Origin: Defluviicoccus sp.
GTDB taxonomy: Bacteria; Pseudomonadota; Alphaproteobacteria; MPNO01
Assembly: GCA_028820505.1 (NCBI GenBank)
Contig: JAPPIT010000110.1
Coordinates: forward strand, 1-49,114
DNA: 49,114 nucleotides
Reading direction: 5' to 3'
The notes beneath the pieces are model-generated. The model did no database searches, had not been told where the DNA came from, and saw only the letters and a list, made by a program, of their open reading frames with translations. The position numbers and the translations under genes were made by a program. This document shows, in pieces, positions 35,658-44,435 of this stretch (position 1 is the stretch's first letter; every line of letters begins with the position of its first letter).

Positions 35658-36947
35658 ATGACGTCCGCGCTCGTCTTCGGTCTGCTCGCGCTGGGCCTGT
35701 TCCTCAGCGTGCCGATGTTCGTGGTGCTGACCGGCACGGCGTTCGTCGTGTTTGCGCTGACCACGCCGATCCCGCTCTCCATCCTGCCGCAGCGCGTCTT
35801 CGCGGGGATCGAGAATTTTCCGCTGATGGCGATCCCGTTCTTCGTGCTGGCGGCCAACATCATGGGCAAGGGCGGTCTCTCGGCGCGGCTGGTGCGGTTC
35901 ATCGAGTCGCTGGTCGGGCACCTGCCGGGCGGGCTCGGCGTGACGGTCGTGCTGACCTGCGTGCTGTTCGCCTCGATCACCGGCTCCAGCGCGTCCACGA
36001 TCGTCGCCGTCGGCGGAATCCTGTACCCGGCGCTGGTGCAGGCGGGCTATTCGGAACGCTTTTCGATCGGCGTGATCACCTGCTCCGCCCTGATCGGCAT
36101 GATCATCCCGCCGAGCAACGCGATGATCGTGTTCGGCGCCGTCGCCGGGGTTTCGATCGGCGCCCTGTTCATGGCCGGCATCGGCGCGGGCGCGGTGTTC
36201 GCGCTGCTCTACGGGGTCTACTGCGTCGTCTGGTCGATCGCCAACCGGGTGGAGCGGCGACCGCGCGCGACGCTCGAAGAGCGCTGGCAGGCGGCACGCG
36301 AGGTGGTGTGGGGCATCGGCCTGCCGATCGTCATCGTCGGCGGCATCTATGGCGGCGTGTTCACCCCGACCGAGGCGGCCGCGGTCTCGGTGATATACGC
36401 CGCCGTAGTCTGCGTGTTCGTCTACCGCGAGCTCGACCTGCGCGGGCTCATGCTCGTCTGCCTCGAAGCCGGGGTCATCAGCGCCCGCATCCTGATCATG
36501 GTGGGGGCCGCGAGCCTGCTGTCGTGGCTGTTCACCCTGTCCGGGATCACCCGCGACATCGTCGCGCCCTTCGCCGATCTGAAGGAATCGCCGGGGATCG
36601 TGCTGCTGCTGGCGAATGCGCTGTTCCTGGTTTCCGGCATGTTCATCGACGTGTTCTCGAACATCCTGATCCTGGTGCCGATCCTGCTCGGCACCGTGAC
36701 CGCGGCGGGGATCAACGGCGTCCATTTCGGCATTGTCACCTCGGTCAATGTCGACATCGGCAACGTCACCCCGCCGTTCGGGTTCAACCTGTTCATCGCC
36801 AGCGGCACGTTCAACAAGCCCTATCTCACGGTGCTGCGGGCGGTGCTGCCGTGGCTCGCGATCGCGCTGTTCTGCCTCGCCGTCGTCACCTACGTGCCCG
36901 AGATCAGCCTCTGGCTGCCGAGACAGCTCTACCCGCAGATGTCCTGA
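35658..36947 (+). CDS. dctM: TRAP transporter large permease DctM
   Basis: 429-residue integral membrane protein with about twelve hydrophobic segments. Signature regions are ENFPLMAIPFFVLAANIMGKGG, FASITGSSASTIVAVGGILYPAL, IPPSNAMIVFG and VNVDIGNVTPPFGFNLF. It forms the Na+-coupled transport channel. It is the last gene of the operon, 36 bp after dctQ. The 77-bp gap to the convergent MetE-family gene holds the TPR remnant. Confidence 0.95.
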   Translation: MTSALVFGLLALGLFLSVPMFVVLTGTAFVVFALTTPIPLSILPQRVFAGIENFPLMAIPFFVLAANIMGKGGLSARLVRFIESLVGHLPGGLGVTVVLTCVLFASITGSSASTIVAVGGILYPALVQAGYSERFSIGVITCSALIGMIIPPSNAMIVFGAVAGVSIGALFMAGIGAGAVFALLYGVYCVVWSIANRVERRPRATLEERWQAAREVVWGIGLPIVIVGGIYGGVFTPTEAAAVSVIYAAVVCVFVYRELDLRGLMLVCLEAGVISARILIMVGAASLLSWLFTLSGITRDIVAPFADLKESPGIVLLLANALFLVSGMFIDVFSNILILVPILLGTVTAAGINGVHFGIVTSVNVDIGNVTPPFGFNLFIASGTFNKPYLTVLRAVLPWLAIALFCLAVVTYVPEISLWLPRQLYPQMS

Positions 36948-36968
36948 ACGAAGAGCGGTCCGCTTGCG

Positions 36969-37010
36969 TCACGCGTCGGGTTGGCGGCTGGTCCAGAAAT
37001 GTTCGGCGCG
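36969..37010 (-). pseudogene. Remnant of the TPR gene's 3' end
   Basis: 42 bp match 31284-31325 at 38 of 42 bases, covering the last codons and stop (RAEHFWTSRQPDA here, RAEHFWTGRQLDA in the intact gene). It sits immediately downstream of the intact MetE-family gene and is all that is left of a second TPR gene copy. Confidence 0.75.
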
Positions 37011-37024
37011 GGGAGAGAGCCGGG

Positions 37025-38146
37025 TCAGTCGTCGCCCCAGACCTCGCGCGCCACATCCACGACGAGGCGGAGCTTCGCCATTTCGTCCGTCTCGGCGATC
37101 GGGTTGCCCTGGTAGATGCTGGCGAACCCGCATTGGGGGCTCAGCCCGAGCTGGTCCATCGGGACATAGCGCGCGGCCTCGTCGATGCGACGCTTGAGAG
37201 CGTCCTTCGGTTCGAGTTCCGGGTGCTTGGTCGTAATGAGTCCCAGCACCACCAGCTTGTCGTCGCGTTGGAGGTGGCGGAGGGGGGTGAAGTCGCCGGC
37301 GCGCGGCGCATCGTACTCCATGAACAGGGCGTCCACTTCGAGTTCGTTCAGGAGGGCCTCCGCAACCGGCTCGTAGCCGCCCTCCGCCACCCATGCGCCC
37401 CGCACGTTTCCCCGGCACATGTGCAGGCCGATACGTTGTCCGGCGGGACGGTTGCGGATGCACGCGTTGATCATCCGCGCATAGAAGGCCGGCAAGGTCT
37501 CGGGGTCCTCGCCGATGCGGCGGTAGCGGTCGTGGAACTTGGGATCGCACATATGGGCGAAGTTGGTGTCGTCGATCTGGACGAAGTCGCAGCCGGCTTC
37601 CCAGAGCGCGTGAAGCTCGGCGTCGTACACCTCGGCGAGCCCGGCGATCAGCGCGTCCTTGTCCGGGTACAGGTCCTTGTTGATGCCGGCCCAGCCGCCC
37701 CGGGCGTACATGTAGGTGGGCGAGGGAATACAGACCTTGACCGTGCGGTCGGTCAGCGCCCGGGTGAATTTGTAATCCTCTACCGTCAGCCCGCCCTTCG
37801 GGTGACCGAGGGGGCCGGTCACCTCGAGCACCGGCGGAGCGTATTCGATGTCCTCGTCCTCGTAGTGGAAGTGGAACTCGACCCGGCCGGTGAGCTCGAC
37901 GCCTTCGATCCGGGTCAGGATCGGCGTGTGGAACTCGTAGCGGCGGAACTCGCCGTCCGTGACGGTCGGGATTCCGGTCTCTTCCTGGAGCGCCACCGCC
38001 GCGCGGATGCAGCGGTCCTCGATCTCGCGCCGCGCTTCGTCGGTCATCTCTCCGCGTTCGTGCCTCTCCAGAGCCCGCTGGAGTTCGGCAGGGCGCAGGA
38101 GGCTGCCGATATGGTCGGCGCGAAACGGCGGCTTGCCGGGCTGCAT
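37025..38146 (-). CDS. MetE-family protein (cobalamin-independent methionine synthase-like)
   Basis: 373-residue single-domain MetE-like protein. It begins RADHIGSLLRP; zinc-ligand motifs are LHMCRGN and LSPQCGFAS; IDDTNFAHM lies in the active-site barrel. ATG 38146 has GGGAGACG upstream; an in-frame ATG 66 bases earlier is less likely. Family members transfer methyl groups between a methyl donor and a thiol acceptor; the short form's partner is unknown. It is divergent from the alcohol dehydrogenase gene. A decayed paralog lies at 33507-33728. Confidence 0.9.
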   Translation of the reverse strand: MQPGKPPFRADHIGSLLRPAELQRALERHERGEMTDEARREIEDRCIRAAVALQEETGIPTVTDGEFRRYEFHTPILTRIEGVELTGRVEFHFHYEDEDIEYAPPVLEVTGPLGHPKGGLTVEDYKFTRALTDRTVKVCIPSPTYMYARGGWAGINKDLYPDKDALIAGLAEVYDAELHALWEAGCDFVQIDDTNFAHMCDPKFHDRYRRIGEDPETLPAFYARMINACIRNRPAGQRIGLHMCRGNVRGAWVAEGGYEPVAEALLNELEVDALFMEYDAPRAGDFTPLRHLQRDDKLVVLGLITTKHPELEPKDALKRRIDEAARYVPMDQLGLSPQCGFASIYQGNPIAETDEMAKLRLVVDVAREVWGDD

Positions 38147-38302
38147 GGTCGTCTCCCGAGATCGTGGCTTGCGGCGCCAGGCCACGGTGCCTCGGAATCG
38201 CCGGGCCGGCAACCCGCGGCCGGCCCGGTTGACCCGCCGGGGCGCGCCGCGACAATCCCCCTTGGCAATGTGCGCCGGGGGACCGGCAAAGAGGAGGCCC
38301 CG

Positions 38303-39409
38303 ATGAAGGCTCGCGCGATGGTGCAGATCGCCGCCCGGCGGCTGGAAATGGAGGAATTCGAGGTGCCCAGGGTGGGCGCGTCGGAGGGATTGCTCCGCGT
38401 CGCGGCGTGCGGCCTATGCGGCAGCGACGTCGAGCAGTATCGCGGCCACTTCGCCGAAAAGGGGCTCGCGGAATACCCGGTGATCCCGGGCCACGAGCCG
38501 GTCGGCACGATCGAGGAGCTGGGCGCGGACGCGGAAGCGCGCTGGGGCGTCAAGGCGGGCGACCGCGTGGCGCTTCAGCCGGTGATCTCCTGCGGGCGCT
38601 GCGCCGACTGCCTGTCGGGAGCCCACCATCTGTGCAAGGGCATGTTCCAGATGGCGTCCCCGGCCTACGGCTACCTGCCGACCACGATCGGCCACGGCCT
38701 CTGGGGCGGCTACGGCGAGTACATCCATCTGCACGAGCGCACCCTGATGCACAGGCTGCCCGACAACGTGCCCGACGAGATGGCGACCATGTATCAGGCC
38801 CTGGCGGCGGGCATCCGCTGGGCGGTGGCGGTTCCGGGGGCGGGCTTCTCGGACACCGTCCTGGTGATGGGCTGCGGCCAGCGGGGACTCGCCTCGGTGG
38901 TCGCGCTCAAGGCGGCGGGGGTGTCGGACATCGTCGTCACCGGGCTGAAACGCGACGCGTTCAAGCTCCGGCTGGCGCGCGAGTTCGGCGCCACCCACAC
39001 CGTCGTCGCCGACGAGGAGGACACTATCGACCGAATCATGGAGATCACCGGCGGCCGCGGCGTCGACATCGCGGTCGACGTGGTCCCGACCGACACGAGG
39101 GTGATCGGCCATGCGGTAGAGGTGGTGCGCCCGGGCGGCACGATCGTCGTCGCGGGGGTCAAGGGCGGCAGCAACATGGCCACCCTCGACACCGACCGCA
39201 TGGTCTACAAGGAACTAACGCTGAAGGCGGTATTCACCCAGGGCGCCGACATGTATCGCGCGGGGATCGACCTGCTGGCCCGGAACCTCGAACACCTCGC
39301 GCCGATGCACACTCACGAGATGCCGCTGGAACAGGCCGAGCGGGCGATTCAAATGGTCGGCGGCGAGATACCCGGCGAGGAAGCGATCTGCATCTCGCTG
39401 CACCCCTGA
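38303..39409 (+). CDS. Zinc-dependent alcohol dehydrogenase (MDR family)
   Basis: 368-residue medium-chain dehydrogenase. The catalytic zinc site is ACGLCGSDVEQY and GHEPVGTIEELG; the structural zinc loop CGRCADCLSGAHHLC has the four cysteines. The Rossmann motif VMGCGQRGLASVVAL replaces the common GxGxxG with GCGQRG. It resembles threonine or sorbitol dehydrogenase relatives. GAGGAGG lies 5 bases upstream of the ATG. Its substrate is unknown; it is convergent with the SDR gene, 13 bp apart. Confidence 0.9.
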   Translation: MKARAMVQIAARRLEMEEFEVPRVGASEGLLRVAACGLCGSDVEQYRGHFAEKGLAEYPVIPGHEPVGTIEELGADAEARWGVKAGDRVALQPVISCGRCADCLSGAHHLCKGMFQMASPAYGYLPTTIGHGLWGGYGEYIHLHERTLMHRLPDNVPDEMATMYQALAAGIRWAVAVPGAGFSDTVLVMGCGQRGLASVVALKAAGVSDIVVTGLKRDAFKLRLAREFGATHTVVADEEDTIDRIMEITGGRGVDIAVDVVPTDTRVIGHAVEVVRPGGTIVVAGVKGGSNMATLDTDRMVYKELTLKAVFTQGADMYRAGIDLLARNLEHLAPMHTHEMPLEQAERAIQMVGGEIPGEEAICISLHP

Positions 39410-39422
39410 GGGGCGCCGCACG

Positions 39423-40127
39423 CTACACCGACCGGGTCAGGCCGCCGTCGATGCGCAGGTTCTGCCCGTTGATGTAACCGGCGCTGTCGGAGAGCAGGAA
39501 AGCCACTGTTTCGCCGACTTCCTCCGGGGTTCCGTAGCGCCGTGCCGGAATGTCCTTCGCCACGGCATCGTCGACCCCGTGGGTATCGATGAACCCGGGC
39601 AGGATGTTGTTCATGCGGACCCCGTCCGGCGCGTACCGGTCGGCATAGAGTTTTGTGAAGGCGGACAAGCCGGCGCGGAAGGTCGCGGAGACGGGATATG
39701 CCGGGCTCGGCTCGACCGCGGCGTAGGTGGAGATGTTGACGATCGCGCCGCCGCCCTGGTCGACCATTATCGGGGTCACGAGCCGCGCCATGCGGATCAC
39801 GTTCATCAGGACCATGTCGAGCCCGGCGTGCCAGTCGTCGTCGGGAATGTCGAGCAGCGGACCCTTGGGCGGGAACCCGGTGTTGTTGGCCACCGTGTCG
39901 ATGCGTCCGTGGGCGGTCATCGCGGCGGCGACCAGCGCCTCGAGGTCGTCGGGCCGGGTTACCGAACCGTTGACGCCGACCGCACCGAGCTCATCGGCCA
40001 GGGCCTCGGCGGACCCGCCCGGCGACATCAGGACAAGCGCGTAGTCCCGCTGCGCCAGGGCCCGGGCGATCGCGCCTCCCATCCCCCTGCCGCCGGCTGT
40101 GACGATCGCGACTTTCCGTTCGGCCAT
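39423..40127 (-). CDS. Short-chain dehydrogenase/reductase family protein lacking the catalytic Lys
   Basis: 234-residue classical-length SDR. The cofactor motif TAGGRGMGGAIA is near residue 11, NNTGFPP replaces NNAG, and the C-terminus is typical (NGQNLRIDGGL). The active-site YxxxK reads YPVSA: the tyrosine remains but the lysine is Ala. Many uncharacterised SDRs share a YPVSAxxRAGL-type segment, so this may be a distinct subgroup rather than a decayed gene. It is separated from the STAS gene by 108 bp. Confidence 0.85.
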   Translation of the reverse strand: MAERKVAIVTAGGRGMGGAIARALAQRDYALVLMSPGGSAEALADELGAVGVNGSVTRPDDLEALVAAAMTAHGRIDTVANNTGFPPKGPLLDIPDDDWHAGLDMVLMNVIRMARLVTPIMVDQGGGAIVNISTYAAVEPSPAYPVSATFRAGLSAFTKLYADRYAPDGVRMNNILPGFIDTHGVDDAVAKDIPARRYGTPEEVGETVAFLLSDSAGYINGQNLRIDGGLTRSV

Positions 40128-40235
40128 TTCCGTAACCCTTGGATGACGCGGCGATGCCGTCCGGGCGAGCGCCCCGATGCCGGGACGGGCCCCCGCGCAC
40201 GGAGGGACAAGCGTAGGCGGCGGCCCTGCGCGGGC

Positions 40236-40574
40236 TCAGCCGCTCAGAGAGGCCTGCGCTTCGTCCCTGGTGTCGTGTATCGGAAGGAGCTTGTCGAAGC
40301 CGCTGATCTTGAAGACTTCCCGAATCGGATCGGAGAGAGCGCAGAGCACCAGCTTGGCGTCCTGGCTTTGAAGCGACTTCGCGGTCAGCAGGACGACGCG
40401 CAGACCGGCGCTGCTGATATATTCGAGCTGTCCGAAATCCATGATCACCGCGCGATCGGTTTCGGCGACGGCGTTCCGAACCGCCTCCTCGAACGCGACG
40501 GCGGTGGATCCATCGACCCGTCCCTTGACCTTCACGGACAGGACGTTCTCGTCTCTATGGCTGTTCACATCCAT
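40236..40574 (-). CDS. STAS-domain anti-sigma factor antagonist (RsbV/SpoIIAA-like)
   Basis: 112-residue single STAS domain. The phosphorylatable serine is in EYISSAGLRVVLL, the hallmark of anti-anti-sigma proteins that bind an RsbW-type kinase when unphosphorylated. It lies 73 bp downstream of the ammonium transporter gene on the same strand. It could be the substrate of the SpoIIE phosphatase and RsbW-like kinase encoded at the right end of the window (inference). Confidence 0.9.
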   Translation of the reverse strand: MDVNSHRDENVLSVKVKGRVDGSTAVAFEEAVRNAVAETDRAVIMDFGQLEYISSAGLRVVLLTAKSLQSQDAKLVLCALSDPIREVFKISGFDKLLPIHDTRDEAQASLSG

Positions 40575-40647
40575 CGTCTTCGTATCCTGCGACTGCTTCC
40601 GCTGAATTCACTTCCGGGTTCGCGCTGAAATCCGCCGCGATCGCCGG

Positions 40648-42108
40648 TCAGTCGTCCATATCCGGGACGACGACGAATTCCGGATAGGCCTCGATACCCA
40701 ATTCCGCGACGTCCTGTCCCAACTCCTCGGTTATCGGCGTGACGCGGGCGCCGATGGTCGAATCGATCGCCCACCATACCACCCAGGAGGCAACGAACAC
40801 GAACGCGCCGATCGCCAGGATGCCGACGATCTGCACGCCCAGATCGCCGCCGGCGGCGATGCAAACCGCGATCGTGCCCCAGATCCCGGCGAACAGGTGC
40901 GCCGGAACCGCCCCGACCACGTCGTCGATCTTGAGCATGTCGAGCAGCCTGATCCCGAGGACGACGACGCCACCGCCGACCGCGCCGATCACCACCGCCC
41001 AGTAGTGGTCGACGATGTCGGGCCCGGCGGTGATCGCCACCAGCCCGCCGATCGCGCCGTTGAGGCTGGCCAGAAGGTCGACGCGCCCCAGCACCGGCCG
41101 GGACAGCGCCATCGCGGCGATCACGCCGGCGGCCGCGGCCAGGTTGGTGTTGGCGAGGATGTTGCTGATCGCCACCGCGTCGGCCGCGCCGCCGAGCGCC
41201 AGCTGCGAACCGCCGTTGAAGCCGAACCAGCCGAGCCAGAGAATGAACACGCCGAGCGTGACCGCGGGCACGTTGGACGGCGGGGTGGACTTGACGGTGC
41301 CGTCCTGGCGGAACTTGCCCTTCCGGGCGCCGACGACGAGCGCGCCGGCGAGCGCCGCCCAACCGCCGGTCGAATGCACGATGGTCGAGCCGGCGAAGTC
41401 CTGGAAGCCCATCGCCGAGAGCCAGCCGCCGCCCCAAGTCCACGATCCGATGACCGGGTAGATGATCGCCGTCAGCACCGTGATGAAGAGGAGGAAGGAC
41501 CACAGCTTCACCCGTTCGGCGAGCGTGCCCGATACGATCGAGGCGGTGGTGGCCACGAAAACCATCTGGAAGAACCAGTCGGACATCGTGGAATAGCCGT
41601 TCTTGACCACCGCGGCACCCGCCTTGGCGGCGTCGTCGCCGCCGGCGACCAGCGCCATCTCGTCGCCAGTGGTGCCGTAGAACAGGGTCAGCGTGCCGAA
41701 CCAGCCGCCTTCGGGAACCCCGACATACATGATGTTGTAGCCGACGAGGTAGAACATCAGCCCCGCTATCGAATACAGGCCGATATTCTTGAGGCAGATC
41801 ACGGACGCGTTCTTGGTGCGGACGGAACCCGATTCCAGCATCGTGAAACCGGCGCACATCCACATCACCAGCGCGCCCCAAATCAGAAAGGAGAAACTGT
41901 TCAGGACGAACTGCGTCTCTTCGGCGACGGCGGCGAGAGCCCGGTCCGGAAGGAGCAGCAGCAAGCCGCAAATCGCAACCGCCGCGGCGGCCGGCACCCC
42001 GCTTCCGCGCCGTCCGCGCGCCCGCCCGCCGAATCGGTCCGGCAGGGAACGGGCCGAAGCCCGGCTCATCCGCCGGCCGTTCTCAATCCGTTTTGCGCTA
42101 TCCGACAC
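40648..42108 (-). CDS. amt: Ammonium transporter (Amt family)
   Basis: 486-residue membrane channel for ammonium. Family motifs are GALVMWMCAGFTMLESGSVRTKN, DFAGSTIVHSTGGWAALAGA (first pore His) and VGAVPAHLFAGIWGTIAV (second pore His). An Arg-rich N-terminus (about 35 residues) precedes a signal-like hydrophobic segment ending ALAAV. No glnK (P-II) gene is adjacent, which is unusual; instead a STAS gene follows. The upstream gap 42109-42477 carries the inverted-repeat element. Confidence 0.94.
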   Translation of the reverse strand: MSDSAKRIENGRRMSRASARSLPDRFGGRARGRRGSGVPAAAAVAICGLLLLLPDRALAAVAEETQFVLNSFSFLIWGALVMWMCAGFTMLESGSVRTKNASVICLKNIGLYSIAGLMFYLVGYNIMYVGVPEGGWFGTLTLFYGTTGDEMALVAGGDDAAKAGAAVVKNGYSTMSDWFFQMVFVATTASIVSGTLAERVKLWSFLLFITVLTAIIYPVIGSWTWGGGWLSAMGFQDFAGSTIVHSTGGWAALAGALVVGARKGKFRQDGTVKSTPPSNVPAVTLGVFILWLGWFGFNGGSQLALGGAADAVAISNILANTNLAAAAGVIAAMALSRPVLGRVDLLASLNGAIGGLVAITAGPDIVDHYWAVVIGAVGGGVVVLGIRLLDMLKIDDVVGAVPAHLFAGIWGTIAVCIAAGGDLGVQIVGILAIGAFVFVASWVVWWAIDSTIGARVTPITEELGQDVAELGIEAYPEFVVVPDMDD

Positions 42109-42221
42109 GATAAGTCATGCCCTTTCGTTCGAATTGGCAATAAGGGCTCATGCCTTCGCCCGGTTTTCCGAAGAGACGCCTGAATCAATGTACGAATCCG
42201 GGAACACTGCATTTATAGGGC

Positions 42222-42408
42222 GATTATATACGAAAGTAACCGGCAAACCTCACTTGACCCCTTCATGCTCACTTCAAAGTCTATTTCCGGTTTCCGACGG
42301 GCCTTCGCCGGTATGATACCCGAATTGATACGCCGCCAGTGCGATTAAATCATACCCCACGTTCAAATCCTATCCCTTCCCCCAAGCCGGTTACTTTCGT
42401 ATATAATC
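42222..42408. mobile_element. Small inverted-repeat element (possible MITE)
   Basis: Perfect 23-bp inverted repeats at 42222-42244 and 42386-42408 enclose about 140 bp. A 9-bp direct repeat CATTTATAG lies just outside both ends (42210-42218 and 42411-42419), like a target-site duplication, although 2-3 bases separate it from the ends. A further hairpin GGTATGAT/ATCATACC is inside. The segment is clearly more A/T-rich than its surroundings and has no gene. Confidence 0.6.
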
Positions 42409-42477
42409 CTCATTTATAGACTCCCGACCGGCCCGCGATCAACAGCAAACGCGCCGCGTCCGACCGGCCGCCGCCGC

Positions 42478-43383
42478 TTACCGCGCCCAGATGGAAATGT
42501 CCGCGAGATAGTCGCGCGTCGACCGATCGAGCGGATAGAAGAGCGCCCCTTCACGGCCGAACCAGCGACTGTAGATTTGTTCGTACCGCCCCTTGAACTC
42601 CCGGATCTCGGCGAACATGCCGATCAAGGTCCGGTTGACCAGATCCCGCCAACGGCTGTCGTTCTGCGGCAGGACGCAGGCGAGACTTTCGGTCGCCAGC
42701 GGACGGGTCCTGGGCAAGAGCACGACGCTGCGCCGGGGCTCGCTTCGCTCGGCCAGTCCCAACAGCACGACGCCTACATTGGCGACGCCGTCGACCTCGC
42801 CCTTCTCCAGGCCGCGTATCGCTTCGCCCATGTTGGGATAGTCGCGGAGGCTCGCGGCCGGCAGGCGGTCCTGGAGGACGGCCACGGTGGTGGTGTTCTT
42901 GACGACGCCGATCTTCAGACGCCCGACATCGACCACCGCACCGACCTTCCCGCGGTACACCATCACGCGCGTGCCGTCGCGGAAGAAGGGGAGGGAAAAA
43001 TCCACCAGCGCTTCCCGATCCCATGTCGGCGTGGTGATGCCGCACACGATATCCAGCTCGCCCTTGGCGACCCGTTGCAGACGATCGCTGGGCGTCACTT
43101 CGGAGAGCTCGACCCTGACGGAACGGTTCAGCGCATTTTCGGTGGCGGTGCGGATTTCCCGAAGCAAATCGACGGAAAACCCCTTGAATTCCCCGGACGC
43201 CATTTTCTGGGCAAAGGGAGCCGCGTTGGCCCTCGTGCCAGCACGAATCACCCCGTCCCGGGTGATCCGGTCCAAAACGCTCTGCGCGGCGACAGGTCCG
43301 GAACCGCCACCCGCCAGAACGGCGCCCGCCACAGCGGCCGCCGCCGGTATCGCGCTCAGCCGCATCGCGTTCCGCAGCTTCAA
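42478..43383 (-). CDS. Amino-acid-type ABC substrate-binding protein (SBP_bac_3)
   Basis: 301-residue binding protein with a signal peptide (about residues 1-33, ending PVAAQ). The fold's segments are visible: RAGTRANAAPFAQK, FKGFSVDLLREI, LDIVCGITTPTWDR and IGVVKNTTTVAVL. The start is TTG at 43383, supported by GGGAGGGG six bases upstream; the first in-frame ATG is 18 bases later with no ribosome site. It faces away from the methyltransferase/receptor operon and could present ligand to that receptor or to an importer encoded elsewhere. Confidence 0.88.
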   Translation of the reverse strand: MKLRNAMRLSAIPAAAAVAGAVLAGGGSGPVAAQSVLDRITRDGVIRAGTRANAAPFAQKMASGEFKGFSVDLLREIRTATENALNRSVRVELSEVTPSDRLQRVAKGELDIVCGITTPTWDREALVDFSLPFFRDGTRVMVYRGKVGAVVDVGRLKIGVVKNTTTVAVLQDRLPAASLRDYPNMGEAIRGLEKGEVDGVANVGVVLLGLAERSEPRRSVVLLPRTRPLATESLACVLPQNDSRWRDLVNRTLIGMFAEIREFKGRYEQIYSRWFGREGALFYPLDRSTRDYLADISIWAR

Positions 43384-43676
43384 ACCCGGCCCCTCCCGTC
43401 GATTCCCGGTTCGGTCGTTGCCCGCCCCGGCTCGCAGACATCTCCCGCCGGAAGACCGCTCCGGGGATCCGGCGGAGAATTCCCGTCGAACTACTATTTG
43501 AACCTCGGACCGAAATTGTCAACAATGGCGGGGATTTGATGGCATCGTCCGGGCCGGGGGCGGTGCGGAAGGTATTTGCGCTTCGGCGAGCCCAACGGAG
43601 AAACGTCATTTCACCCTGCGGCATTAGCGATACCGTGGCCGCCGGCGCGTCCGCGCCCAAGGCCGGGACGCCGGAC

Positions 43677-44435
43677 ATGTCCAACAGCTACGATACCTAT
43701 ATTTCATCGGGGCTCTACGACCGACGTTACCCGGCTCCGAACAGGCGCACGCTTCGAAGAATCCTCGGCTTGATGCCCGCCGAGGGGCGCTTTATGGATT
43801 TCGGCGCAGGCACCGGGCGCTATACATTGCCATTGCTGGAAAACACCGGAGCCACCGGCGTGGCCTACGATGTCTGTCCGACGGCGTGTCGCATGCTGAC
43901 CGAGCGCTTGCGGCGTTTCATCGGCAACGGTCGGCTGGATGTCAGGAACGGGGACCTGAACGAAATGGTCGCTGGATTTCGACGCGGGTTCGACCTCGCG
44001 CTTCTGGCATTCGGGGTTGTCGCGCACGTGGCGGGTCGGAGGGAGCGCGTGAAACTGCTCGGTTCGATTCGCGAAATGCTCAAGCCGGAAGGCGCCCTGG
44101 TGCTCAGCCTGCCCAACGCCAGACGCCGGTTCCATGCGGAACAGCGCGCGGCGGCCCCGCTGGTGCGGGACGGCGCCCTCGAGCCGGGCGACGTTCTTTA
44201 CGTGCGCAGATCCGACGCTGGAAGCATCGAGATGTATTACCATCTCTTCTCGCCGGCCGAGGCCCGGACGGAGTTGTCGAACGCCGGATTCAGCATCGCG
44301 AGCATGGAGCCCGAGAGCTTCCTCCCGGAGACCGCGGTCGTTACGAATTCGCTGCTGGGCCGTCTGGACGATCTGGCCTGCGAGGCCGTGCCCGCGGCCA
44401 GCGGATACGGTTTTCTCATCGTGGCCCGACCGTGA
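43677..44435 (+). CDS. SAM-dependent methyltransferase (class I)
   Basis: 252-residue methyltransferase. Motif I is FMDFGAGTGRYTLPLL, the acidic residue after beta-2 lies in VAYDVCPTACRML, the motif IV region is FDLALLAFGVVAHVAG, and VLSLPNARRRFHAEQ follows. The substrate is unknown. I use ATG 43677 because the in-frame upstream sequence (to 43536) is not conserved in character; no strong ribosome site is seen. Its TGA overlaps the GTG start of the binding-protein/permease fusion, which places it in that operon. The 293-bp gap before it should hold divergent promoters. Confidence 0.82.
   Translation: MSNSYDTYISSGLYDRRYPAPNRRTLRRILGLMPAEGRFMDFGAGTGRYTLPLLENTGATGVAYDVCPTACRMLTERLRRFIGNGRLDVRNGDLNEMVAGFRRGFDLALLAFGVVAHVAGRRERVKLLGSIREMLKPEGALVLSLPNARRRFHAEQRAAAPLVRDGALEPGDVLYVRRSDAGSIEMYYHLFSPAEARTELSNAGFSIASMEPESFLPETAVVTNSLLGRLDDLACEAVPAASGYGFLIVARP

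Noticed and set aside
34077-36725. An 882-codon minus-strand open frame opposite dctPQM.
   Set aside because: Low-complexity, charged antisense translation. The TRAP genes on the plus strand are complete.
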